From Burkholderiales bacterium Ga0074133 (GTDB lineage: Bacteria; Pseudomonadota; Gammaproteobacteria; Burkholderiales; Burkholderiaceae_C): a stretch of 40,770 bases of DNA. This document shows, one piece after another, positions 14,082 through 21,350 of the stretch. The translations under genes were made by a program, and so were the position numbers. The notes beneath the pieces were generated by a model that ran no database searches, was not told where the DNA came from, and saw only the letters and a program-made list of their open reading frames with translations. Where the stretch lies: NCBI GenBank assembly GCA_001464865.1, contig LNEG01000164.1:1-40770 (forward strand), in the 5' to 3' direction. Position 1 is the stretch's first letter, and every line of letters begins with the position of its first letter.

Positions 14082-16304
14082 TCACGCTGTCCCTACCGTC
14101 GTCACGACTTCGGCCTCAAAGCCAAACACATCGACCACCCGCACGCACACCTTGCGTGGGCCTGGGCTGCCAGAGGGGCCTATGGGTTTTGCGGGCGCAG
14201 TAACGGTCGCCGTCGTCACCACGCGCAGCGCGTCGGCATCGTTCGCCGTATTGCCCCGATAGTCTTGCCACACCGAGCGGAACACCTTGCCGTCGTAGTC
14301 CGGGTCCACCGCCCAGTATTCGATGAGGGCCAGTGGCTCGGCATTGGCAATCTGCTGCAGCTTGATGCGGTTGGCATCGTCGAGGTTGATGGCCTCGGGT
14401 GAGAGCAGCACGTAGTTCTTGAGCCGCACGGTCAGCGTCTCTTGTGCCACCCCACCTACCACCCCACCTACCACCCCATCCGTTCGGGCCGGGCCTGTCG
14501 AAGCCTGGCGCTCAATCGGGTAAATCGTCAGGTATTGCAGGCTGGAGAAGCGCACCTGCCCGCGCAACTTGTCGATGCCGCCCTTTTTCTTGAGCCGGTC
14601 CATCAGGTCGGGCGGAATCACCAGCACTTCCAGGCGCGAATCGTTGAGTGCGGTGATCGTCTCGCCAATGCTGGGCTCAAAGTTCCAGCCCAGCACCACC
14701 ACACGGTCCCACCCGCCCAGCAGGTTGTCGCGCTGGGCAATGGCCTTTTTGAGCGTGGACATGCCGGTGAGCTTGTTAGGTGAGTCGGCCAGCACCAGCG
14801 TCTTGCTGCCCCGCTTGCCGCCGAATTCCACGCCCGCGATCTGGCCCAGGTTGCGCTGCGGGTTCACATCCGCAGGCAGTGGCAGCGCGCCGTAGAGCGA
14901 GAGCACGATGTGCGACAGGTCGCCAATGCGGAAGTCCCGGCCCAGCGTTGCCTTGGCGGCTTCTACCTGGTAGTCGCCAATGGCTTGGTAGAGGAAGGGC
15001 CTGGCCTCCAGGTCGATCAAGCGCTTGCGCATGATCATGCAGGCGGGTTTGCCCAGGTCGGTGGTGATCCAGCGGCGGCCTAGTTTTTCGGCGGCGGCTG
15101 CGGTGGTGCCGGAGCCGCCGTTGAAGTCGGCGACGATGCCGCCTTCTGGGCAAGAACTACTGATGACTCTTTCTAGTAGCGTCTCAGGTTTCTGTGTGTT
15201 GTAGTCGACACGCTCTATCGATTGGGACGCCACAGCATTTACATCTGTCCAGATGGACTGAATGGGGACGCCCCTCATTTCATCCAAATAGCGCTTGTAG
15301 CGAGGGATTCCTCCCTCTTTCTTGGGCCAGGCAATACGACCGGCGGCATCCAGTTCATCGAGCTTGGCCGTTTGGAATTTCCAGTGGTTTCCACGGCTGT
15401 TTGGATCAATTCCACGCCAAGGTGATCCGGAAGAGCCTCTTCGAGTACCTGCTGCCATCAAATCGCTCAGGGTGTAGCGTCTTCCAGTGCCTTCTTCGAT
15501 GTTGCGATATGCCGACTCCAAGTAACTCCGCTCATATTCGGTGTACTGAGTTTCGAAGTGCACGTTGTCAGTTTTGGAGAAGAAGTAAATGACGTCATGG
15601 ATGTGGTTGTAAGTTTCCGAATCGCTACGAGCTGATGTTCGCTTCCAGATCAGCTCATTTCGAAAGCTCTCTCGACCAAACACCTCATCCAAAACCAGCT
15701 TCACGTAGTGCCCCACATGCCAATCCAGATGCACATAGATGGAGCCGGTATCCGCCAGCAGCTCCCGCATCAGGATCAGGCGCGGCGTGATCATGGCGAG
15801 GTACGACGCTGTGCCATCGCTCCACGTATCGGAATACGCAAACTGCTCAATCACCGTGGGCTTTTGCTCCAGCTCCAGCCCGGGTAGCGTGACTTTGGTG
15901 CGGTAGTCGGCCTTGCTGTCAAACGGCGGGTCGATGTAGATCAGATCTACCTTGCCGCGCAGGCTGGGCGTGGTGTCGTCGCCCGCCAGCAGGGCGGCCA
16001 TGGCCAGCAGGTTATCGCCGTAGATCAGGCGGTTGGCCCAGGGTGCTTCTGCCTGCGCCGTGCCCAGCATGGGCTGCGCAGTCGCCAGCAAGCTGCCCTG
16101 CCCCGGCGCAAACACTTCGCGCCGGTCGGCGCGGGCCTGGGCGGTGATCCAGTCGGTGGCGGCGGCGTCTTTGGCGGGCAGCACCACCTCACGGGTTTGC
16201 AGGCTCACGCGGTGGCGGCTCTCGATGCCCTCCAGGATTTTTTCGGCTTCCTTGCGGCCCTGGGCCACGATCTCGGGGAGTTGTTCAAGCAGGGACTTGG
16301 GCAT
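14082..16304 (-). CDS. mod: Type III modification methyltransferase, Mod subunit
   Basis: A 740-residue site-specific DNA methyltransferase of the beta class: catalytic motif IV VDLIYIDPPFDSKADY (about residues 118-133) precedes motif I VADFNGGSGTTAAAAEKLG (about 388-406). The region between them, which carries target recognition in type III Mod proteins, is encoded by bases of clearly lower GC (about 15150-15710), suggesting exchange of the recognition domain. Motif I reads FNGGSG where FxGSG variants are usual. Near residues 600-620 the coding sequence contains a dispersed repeat and a 12-base tandem repeat, giving TDGVVGGVVGGVAQE. It partners Res (10290-13244), although the two are not adjacent. 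Divergent from the HTH regulator gene. Confidence 0.93.
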   Translation of the reverse strand: MPKSLLEQLPEIVAQGRKEAEKILEGIESRHRVSLQTREVVLPAKDAAATDWITAQARADRREVFAPGQGSLLATAQPMLGTAQAEAPWANRLIYGDNLLAMAALLAGDDTTPSLRGKVDLIYIDPPFDSKADYRTKVTLPGLELEQKPTVIEQFAYSDTWSDGTASYLAMITPRLILMRELLADTGSIYVHLDWHVGHYVKLVLDEVFGRESFRNELIWKRTSARSDSETYNHIHDVIYFFSKTDNVHFETQYTEYERSYLESAYRNIEEGTGRRYTLSDLMAAGTRRGSSGSPWRGIDPNSRGNHWKFQTAKLDELDAAGRIAWPKKEGGIPRYKRYLDEMRGVPIQSIWTDVNAVASQSIERVDYNTQKPETLLERVISSSCPEGGIVADFNGGSGTTAAAAEKLGRRWITTDLGKPACMIMRKRLIDLEARPFLYQAIGDYQVEAAKATLGRDFRIGDLSHIVLSLYGALPLPADVNPQRNLGQIAGVEFGGKRGSKTLVLADSPNKLTGMSTLKKAIAQRDNLLGGWDRVVVLGWNFEPSIGETITALNDSRLEVLVIPPDLMDRLKKKGGIDKLRGQVRFSSLQYLTIYPIERQASTGPARTDGVVGGVVGGVAQETLTVRLKNYVLLSPEAINLDDANRIKLQQIANAEPLALIEYWAVDPDYDGKVFRSVWQDYRGNTANDADALRVVTTATVTAPAKPIGPSGSPGPRKVCVRVVDVFGFEAEVVTTVGTA
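14447..14478. repeat. 12-base tandem repeat inside mod
   Basis: CCACCCCACCTA occurs twice exactly (14447-14458, 14459-14470) followed by a partial third copy (CCACCCCA). On the coding strand it gives VVGG repeats. Because the unit is a multiple of three, copy-number change would alter length, not frame. Confidence 0.85.
14480..14505 (+). repeat. Dispersed TTCGGG...TGTCGAAGCC repeat inside mod
   Basis: CCGTTCGGGCCGGGCCTGTC followed by GAAGCC is a near match to the imperfect palindromic sequence (GGCTTCGACAGGCTCAGCCC and its variants) that I recognise as scattered through many proteobacterial chromosomes. Here it is read in frame within mod and abuts the 12-base tandem repeat, so this part of the protein is repeat-derived. 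Confidence 0.6.
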
Positions 16305-16340
16305 GGAGTGTTGTGCGCAGCAGGGCCTAGCGGCAGCTGA

Positions 16341-16404
16341 TTCAATCGATAGTTGAATGAATAATTCAATTGATCGTACAACACAAAGTTCAATGAAAAT
16401 TCAA
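16341..16404. promoter_or_regulatory. Phased TTCAA/TTGAA repeats between mod and HTH gene
   Basis: TTCAA occurs at 16341, 16365, 16389 and 16400 and its complement TTGAA at 16353, so the sites recur every 11-12 bases, close to one helical turn; TACAA occupies the missing position at 16377. The stretch is strongly AT-rich and fills the divergent gap between mod (start 16304) and the HTH gene (start 16425). This is the arrangement expected for a cooperative repressor operator covering both promoters. Confidence 0.5.
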
Positions 16405-16424
16405 CCGAAATTTAACGTTTCGGC

Positions 16425-16862
16425 ATGGATCAGAAGCTGAAATTTGCCGAACGCCTCCAAGCGGCCATGCGCGATGCGGGGCTGGAGCCGCGCCCGGCCG
16501 TGCTGCTCAATGTGTTCAATGCCAACTACTGGGGGCGGTCGGTCACATTCCAGGCGGTGTCGCGCTGGTTGCGTGGCGAGTCCATTCCGGCACAGGACAA
16601 GTTGATCGTGCTGGCCGGGGTGCTCAAGGTCGAACCCGACGTTCTGCGCTTTGGTGGCGCGGTGCGCAAATCGGTACGGGAGCACCAGCAGCGTTGGGCC
16701 GAGGGCGTGGGCTACCTGGAGCGCGAGACGTTTGACGCGTTTTTGCAGCTGCCCGCCCCGCAGCGCAAACTGATCCGCGAGGTCATCCTGACGTTCCGCC
16801 AGGTCCACCAACCAGACGGCCCAGAGGCGGACCCGCCCAGCGCGAAGATTGAATTCGAGTAA
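16425..16862 (+). CDS. XRE-like HTH regulator of the restriction island
   Basis: A 145-residue protein with an N-terminal helix-turn-helix (about residues 10-65; VTFQAVSRWLRGESIPAQDK looks like recognition-helix context) of the XRE/phage repressor type and a C-terminal helical segment (LPAPQRKLIREVILTFRQV) that may serve for oligomerisation. It is divergent from mod, and the intergenic space is full of phased TTCAA sites, so the likely role is control of mod and of itself, as controller proteins do in restriction systems. Its stop codon TAA is immediately followed by the right-hand boundary repeat at 16863. Confidence 0.85.
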   Translation: MDQKLKFAERLQAAMRDAGLEPRPAVLLNVFNANYWGRSVTFQAVSRWLRGESIPAQDKLIVLAGVLKVEPDVLRFGGAVRKSVREHQQRWAEGVGYLERETFDAFLQLPAPQRKLIREVILTFRQVHQPDGPEADPPSAKIEFE

Positions 16863-16916
16863 TCAAAAATGATAGCAAAAGGTGCAAAGGATTCAGGCGC
16901 TACAGCCCATTTTGGC
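16863..16916 (+). repeat. 54-base interspersed element, right boundary of restriction island
   Basis: Begins TCAAAAATGATAGCAAAAGG and ends CCCATTTTGGC, direct-repeat partner of the element at 10225. It starts at the base after the HTH gene stop codon and overlaps the 3' end of the MFS gene on the other strand, encoding the last residues and stop of that transporter (KRQNGL). Confidence 0.75.
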
Positions 16917-18210
16917 GCTTTTTCTGGCCTGAAAGCAGTGGCGAGGTCGGCAGCAGCCTGAAACCCGCCGACGCCAGCGCCAGCCACACCGCAATGGCCA
17001 GCATGACGGCGCTGTAGCCATCCCACCCCCATCGCTGCGCCCAGGTGGCCACAATGCCGGTAAACCACTGCATCAGCGCCACACCCAGAAACATCGCCAT
17101 CGTGTAGGCCGACAGCGCCCGGCCTGTGAGCGCGGGCGGGTACGAGGCGCGCACGTCGGCGTACTGCAGCACGCCGTAGCCCGACAGCAAGCCCATCAGC
17201 AGGATCAGCACCACGCTGGCGGCAGGGTGCACGCGCAAGAATGCCAGCAGGGCGAACAGCCCGGCCATCAGCAGCGAGGCGTTGCCGATCCAGCGCCGGC
17301 GGCGGGCAACACCCGGGTCCAGCCGTCCCGCCAGGCCTGGTGCAAACAGCGCGATCAGCGACAGGCCCAGCGCCACGTTGCCGCTGTCTACCAGCGACAG
17401 GTGGTAGCGGTCCATCAGCAGCGGCGCCAGCCACAGCCCGCGCAATGACAGGAATGCCGCATAGCCCGACATGCCCAGCAGCAAAATGCCCCAGGTGTGC
17501 GGCACCGTGAGCAGCTGGCCAAAACCCAGCAGCGCCTGCCCCCAGGTTTCGCGCTGTGCCGGGGGCGGCACCAGCGGGGCAGGCTCGTGCACCCGCAGCC
17601 AGATCAGCAGCCACGACAGCGCGCTGAGCACCGCCAGCACGGCATAGCCCGTGCGCCAGCCGCCGCCGTGCTGCACCAGCCAGGCCAGCGGCGTGCCGGT
17701 GAACAGCAGGCCCAGCCCGCCCACACCCATGGCCACGCCCGACAGGTAGGCAAACCGGTCGGCCGGGAAATGCCTTGCAATGAACAGCGTGCAGGCCAGA
17801 AACGCGGGCGAGCAGCCCACGCCGATCATCAACTGGCCCACCATCAGCCACGCGTAGCCGGGCGCTGCTGCTGAGAGCGCAGCCCCGCCAATCGCCAGCG
17901 GGAAGGCGGTGAGCACCGTGCGCCGCAGGCCCCACAGGTCCAGCCCCACGCCCATCAGCAACTGGGCCACACCGAACGACACGCCAAACAGCCCGGCAAA
18001 TGCGCCCAACGAGCCCGGCGAGAGCCCGAACTCCGCCATCAGCCCCTGCGCCACCATGCCCGTGGTGGTGCGAAACGCCTGGCTGAGCGCAAAGCCGCTG
18101 AGCAGCGTGAGCAGCATGGCCCACAGCGCACGGGTGGGCGGGCGGCCACCCTCCGTAACGCCGTGCGTGGGCACCTGCGGGGACGATGGGGCTGGGTGGC
18201 TTGCGCTCAC
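16900..18210 (-). CDS. Major facilitator superfamily transporter
   Basis: A 436-residue inner-membrane transporter with about twelve membrane segments and the MFS loop 2-3 region GVGLDLWGLRRTVLTAFPLA. Substrate unknown. The start is inferred as GTG at 18210, which overlaps the TGA stop of the TSUP gene (GTGA), indicating translational coupling; an alternative is an ATG further in, just before the first membrane segment (MLLTLLSGFALSQ). The C-terminal tail KKRQNGL and the stop codon lie in the interspersed repeat at 16863-16916, so the original C-terminus has probably been replaced, most likely without effect as it lies after the last membrane segment. Confidence 0.88.
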   Translation of the reverse strand: MSASHPAPSSPQVPTHGVTEGGRPPTRALWAMLLTLLSGFALSQAFRTTTGMVAQGLMAEFGLSPGSLGAFAGLFGVSFGVAQLLMGVGLDLWGLRRTVLTAFPLAIGGAALSAAAPGYAWLMVGQLMIGVGCSPAFLACTLFIARHFPADRFAYLSGVAMGVGGLGLLFTGTPLAWLVQHGGGWRTGYAVLAVLSALSWLLIWLRVHEPAPLVPPPAQRETWGQALLGFGQLLTVPHTWGILLLGMSGYAAFLSLRGLWLAPLLMDRYHLSLVDSGNVALGLSLIALFAPGLAGRLDPGVARRRRWIGNASLLMAGLFALLAFLRVHPAASVVLILLMGLLSGYGVLQYADVRASYPPALTGRALSAYTMAMFLGVALMQWFTGIVATWAQRWGWDGYSAVMLAIAVWLALASAGFRLLPTSPLLSGQKKRQNGL

Positions 18211-18953
18211 TGTCGCCAGAAGAACACGGCCGCCATCACCAGCCCGGTGGCGACGATGCCCCAGCGCAGCACATGGGCCGGCAGCTTGCGCGCCACGCGG
18301 GCGCCGCCGTAGCCGCCGGCGGTGGCCGCCACCATCATCAGCAGCGCCTGCGGCCACAGCACGATGCCGCCCGCGGCGTATATGGCCACGGCAATCGCGG
18401 TGAGCAGGGCCGACACGAGGTTTTTCATGCCGTTCATGGCGTTGAGCTGCGTTTGCCCCAGCAGGCCGAACAGCGCCAGCAGCAAGATGCCCAGCCCGCC
18501 ATTGAAGTAGCCGCCATACCCCGCCACGGCCAGCATGCCCAGGGCTGCTTTCCACGGCTTGGCAGGGCCCTGGGCCGATGCGCCCGCCCACTGGCGCAGC
18601 CGCGGGCCAAAGGCAAACATGGCCGTGGCCGCCAGCAGCAGCCAGGGCACGACCTTGCGGAAGGTGGCGTCGGGCGTGATCAGCAGCAGCGCCGCCCCCG
18701 CCGAGCCGCCGATGAGGGCCAGCAGCACGATGGCGCGCATCGACAGGCCGGGGGGCGGCTGCATGTCTTCGCGAAATCCCCATGCGCCCGCCATGTAGCC
18801 CGGCAGCAGGGCCACAGTGCCCGTGGCATTGGCCACCACGGGCGGCACACCGGTGAACACCAGCGCGGGCAGGGTCAGAAAGCTTCCGCCTCCGGCAACG
18901 GCATTGAGGGCCCCCGCCACGAAGGCGGCGGCAAGCAGCAGGACGGTATCCAA
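18207..18953 (-). CDS. TSUP (TauE/SafE) family permease
   Basis: A 248-residue membrane protein of the TSUP family, whose members move sulfite, sulfoacetate or other small organosulfur and organic anions. Signature near the N-terminus: AAAFVAGALNAVAGGGSFLT and GVPPVVANATGTVALLPGYM; the repeated half VARKLPAHVLRWGIVATGLV ends the protein. I chose a TTG start at 18953 because AAGGAG lies five bases upstream and the resulting length fits the family; an ATG at 18989 would place that ribosome site inside the gene. The stop overlaps the MFS start, so the two transporters form an operon. Confidence 0.87.
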   Translation of the reverse strand: MDTVLLLAAAFVAGALNAVAGGGSFLTLPALVFTGVPPVVANATGTVALLPGYMAGAWGFREDMQPPPGLSMRAIVLLALIGGSAGAALLLITPDATFRKVVPWLLLAATAMFAFGPRLRQWAGASAQGPAKPWKAALGMLAVAGYGGYFNGGLGILLLALFGLLGQTQLNAMNGMKNLVSALLTAIAVAIYAAGGIVLWPQALLMMVAATAGGYGGARVARKLPAHVLRWGIVATGLVMAAVFFWRQ

Positions 18954-19099
18954 GAGATCTCCTTGGCCGCAGCGTTGCGCATGCGGCATTGCACCGATCT
19001 TAGGTGCAGGTGGAGGGGTGGGCAGTCTTGATTGCGACTGTAAAAGGTGTGACTGCTTTGCAGGGTCGGCCGACGGCGCTGCCCGCGTGCTGCGGCCGC

Positions 19100-19558
19100 T
19101 CAGGTGGCGTACGGGTCTTCGAACCCCAGCTCCTGGAGGATGGCGGTTTCGTATTCCTCCATCTCGTCGGCATCGGCCTCGCTGGTTTCGTGGTCCCAGC
19201 CCTGCGCGTGCAGACTACCGTGCACCAGCATGTGGGCGTAGTGCTCTTCCAGGGTCTTGTTCTGCTCCTGCGCCTCGCGCTCGATCACCGGGGCGCACAG
19301 CACCAGGTCGGCGGTGACCACGGGCTCTTGCGTGTAGTCGAACGTGAGCACGTTCGTGGCGTAGTCCTTCTGGCGGTACTCGCGGTTGAGCTGGCGGCCT
19401 TCCTCCTCGCCCACGATGCGCACCGTAATCTCGGCGTCGATGGCCAGCGCATGGCGAATCCAGCGCGTGACCTTGTGGCGCGGCAGCACGGCGCGGTGGG
19501 CGGCTGCGCCGTCAAAGGTGCCAAATTGCAGCGACAGGGAGAGTTGGTTCAGGGGCAT
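19100..19558 (-). CDS. ybeY: Endoribonuclease YbeY (rRNA maturation)
   Basis: A 152-residue zinc metalloendoribonuclease taking part in 16S rRNA 3'-end maturation and ribosome quality control. The zinc signature HGSLHAQGWDHE is intact and is preceded by NREYRQKDYATNVLTFDY, typical of the family. It follows phoH on the same strand, the common bacterial order. The usual next gene (corC) is not present downstream; a TSUP transporter gene follows instead after 146 bases. The 92 bases separating it from phoH hold an interspersed repeat. Confidence 0.96.
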   Translation of the reverse strand: MPLNQLSLSLQFGTFDGAAAHRAVLPRHKVTRWIRHALAIDAEITVRIVGEEEGRQLNREYRQKDYATNVLTFDYTQEPVVTADLVLCAPVIEREAQEQNKTLEEHYAHMLVHGSLHAQGWDHETSEADADEMEEYETAILQELGFEDPYAT

Positions 19559-19596
19559 AGGAGCGTTTTGGGCAGAAGGTGCTAGTGGGGCGGTCT

Positions 19597-19619
19597 TTTA
19601 TAGCTATGAAAACAATAGC
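19597..19619 (-). repeat. Partial interspersed element between phoH and ybeY
   Basis: TTTATAGCTATGAAAACAAT ending in AGC corresponds to the terminal hairpin part of the elements at 5017 and 28486. The remaining part toward 19570 is degenerate. It sits within an expected operon, where it could act on mRNA stability. Confidence 0.55.
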
Positions 19620-19633
19620 GATTGCCGGGGCTT

Positions 19634-19662
19634 CCCGCGTCAGTCCCGCGTCAGTCCCGCGT
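19634..19662. repeat. 11-base tandem duplication at the end of phoH
   Basis: CCCGCGTCAGT is present at 19634 and 19645 with a partial third copy at 19656. The phoH stop codon lies in the array. The unit is not a multiple of three, so the duplicated stop is out of frame and only the first one met is used. Confidence 0.75.
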
Positions 19663-20607
19663 GCGCGCCGCCACCGCGCGGCGTGGGGCGTCGTAGGCAT
19701 CCACGATGCGGGCCACCAGCGGGTGGCGTACCACGTCGGCGCTGGTGAACCGCGTGACCGATATGCCCTTGACCCGCTTGAGCACGCGCTCGGCGTCCAC
19801 CAGGCCGCTCATCGCGCCCTTGGGCAGGTCGATCTGGCTCACGTCGCCCGTGACCACGGCCCGCGATCCGAAGCCGATGCGCGTGAGGAACATCTTCATC
19901 TGCTCGGGCGTGGTGTTCTGGGCTTCGTCCAGGATCACGAAGGCGTTGTTGAGCGTGCGGCCGCGCATGAAGGCCAGCGGGGCGATCTCGATCGCGTTGC
20001 GCTCGAACGCCTTGAGCACCTTGTCGTGGCCCATCAGCTCGTAGAGCGCGTCGTACAGCGGGCGCAGGTACGGGTCCACCTTCTGCGCCAGGTCGCCGGG
20101 CAGAAAGCCCAGGCGCTCGCCTGCCTCGACCGCCGGGCGCGTCAGCACGATGCGCTGCACGCTGCTGCGCTCCAGCGCATCCACCGCGCAGGCCACGGCC
20201 AGGTAAGTCTTGCCGGTGCCGGCGGGGCCGATGCCGAAGGTGATGTCGTGGCTGGCGATGTTCTGCAGGTACAGGTTCTGCGTGGGCGTGCGGCCGCGCA
20301 GGTCGGCACGGCGCGTGCTGAGCACGATGGCATCTGCGGGCGCATCCAGCAGTTCGCTGTCACCGGCCAGCATGAGCTGCAGGTGGTCCTCGGCAATCGG
20401 GCGCTCGGCCATTTCATACAGGGCCTGCAGCAGCTCCATGGCCTGCGTGGCCTTGGCCTTGGGGCCATCGACCTTGAACTGCTCGTGCCGGTGCGCAATG
20501 CTCACCTGCAAAGCCACCTCGATGGTGCGCAGGTGCGCATCGGCCGGGCCGCACAGGTGGGTGAGGCGCGTGTTGTTGTGGGGGGTGAAGGTGTGGCGCA
20601 GGATCAC
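19651..20607 (-). CDS. phoH: PhoH-like ATPase
   Basis: A 318-residue cytoplasmic P-loop ATPase of the PhoH family, linked with RNA metabolism and commonly paired with YbeY. Walker A is GIGPAGTGKTYLAVA; the Walker B region reads FVILDEAQNTTPEQMKMFLT; VVTGDVSQIDLP and the N-terminal KH-like part fit the family. The start is taken as GTG at 20607 (VILRHTFTPHNN), which gives the usual length and has GGAA nine bases upstream; an ATG at 20676 would run into the ruvA promoter region. Followed by ybeY after 92 bases. Confidence 0.94.
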   Translation of the reverse strand: MILRHTFTPHNNTRLTHLCGPADAHLRTIEVALQVSIAHRHEQFKVDGPKAKATQAMELLQALYEMAERPIAEDHLQLMLAGDSELLDAPADAIVLSTRRADLRGRTPTQNLYLQNIASHDITFGIGPAGTGKTYLAVACAVDALERSSVQRIVLTRPAVEAGERLGFLPGDLAQKVDPYLRPLYDALYELMGHDKVLKAFERNAIEIAPLAFMRGRTLNNAFVILDEAQNTTPEQMKMFLTRIGFGSRAVVTGDVSQIDLPKGAMSGLVDAERVLKRVKGISVTRFTSADVVRHPLVARIVDAYDAPRRAVAARTRD

Positions 20608-20675
20608 GCTGATAATTCCAGTCTGGCTAGAAAAAAGGCGCTGCAGCGTGTGCGGTCGCCGGCAAAGGACACCCA

Positions 20676-21254
20676 ATGATAGGCAAGTTGACCGGCACCC
20701 TGCTGGAGAAGAATCCCCCCGAGGTGCTGCTGGACTGCCACGGCGTCGGCTACGAGGTCTATGTGCCCATGAGCACGTTCTACAACCTGCCGGCCCTGGG
20801 CGAGCGCGTGAGCCTGCTCACCCAGTTCATCGTGCGGGAAGACGCGCAGCTGCTCTACGGCTTTGCCACCGCGCCCGAGCGCCAGGCCTTTCGTGAGCTC
20901 ATCAAGATCTCGGGCGTGGGGCCGCGCACGGCACTGTCGGTGCTGTCGGGCATGGGCGTGACCGACCTCGCCCAGGCCGTCACGCTGCAGGAGGCGGGCC
21001 GGCTGGTGAAGGTGCCCGGCATCGGCAAGAAGACGGCCGAGCGGTTGCTGCTGGAGCTCAAGGGCAAGCTGGGTGCCGACATGGGCGCGGCAGGCGGCGG
21101 TGCCATGCACAGCGATGCGCAGGCCGACATCCTGCAGGCGCTGCTGGCACTCGGTTACAACGACAAGGAGGCGGCGGCTGCGCTCAAGGCCTTGCCGGCC
21201 GATGTCGGCGTGAGTGACGGCATCAAGCTGGCGCTGAAGGCGCTGGCGCGCTGA
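20676..21254 (+). CDS. ruvA: Holliday junction branch migration protein RuvA
   Basis: A 192-residue subunit that binds Holliday junctions as a tetramer and loads the RuvB motor. Domain I starts [20 protein letters not shown]; two helix-hairpin-helix motifs appear ([20 protein letters not shown] and [20 protein letters not shown]); the C-terminal RuvB-binding domain is [26 protein letters not shown] precedes the ATG by eight bases. Unusually its partner ruvB does not follow directly: a protease gene intervenes. Confidence 0.97.
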   Translation: MIGKLTGTLLEKNPPEVLLDCHGVGYEVYVPMSTFYNLPALGERVSLLTQFIVREDAQLLYGFATAPERQAFRELIKISGVGPRTALSVLSGMGVTDLAQAVTLQEAGRLVKVPGIGKKTAERLLLELKGKLGADMGAAGGGAMHSDAQADILQALLALGYNDKEAAAALKALPADVGVSDGIKLALKALAR

Positions 21255-21350
21255 TAATCCCCTGGCATCCCATGGACTTTCCGCGGCTCGCCGCGGGCTT
21301 TGGCCGCGACATGACCAGGCGGCTGTGCACAGTTAAGCAAAGGACTTGAA

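Noticed and set aside
14447-14478. Tandem repeat in mod as a phase-variation switch
   Set aside because: The unit is 12 bases, so copy change keeps the frame and cannot switch the gene on and off.
14480-14505. Dispersed palindromic repeat as a terminator within mod
   Set aside because: It is translated through in an open frame, with no T-run and intact coding on both sides.
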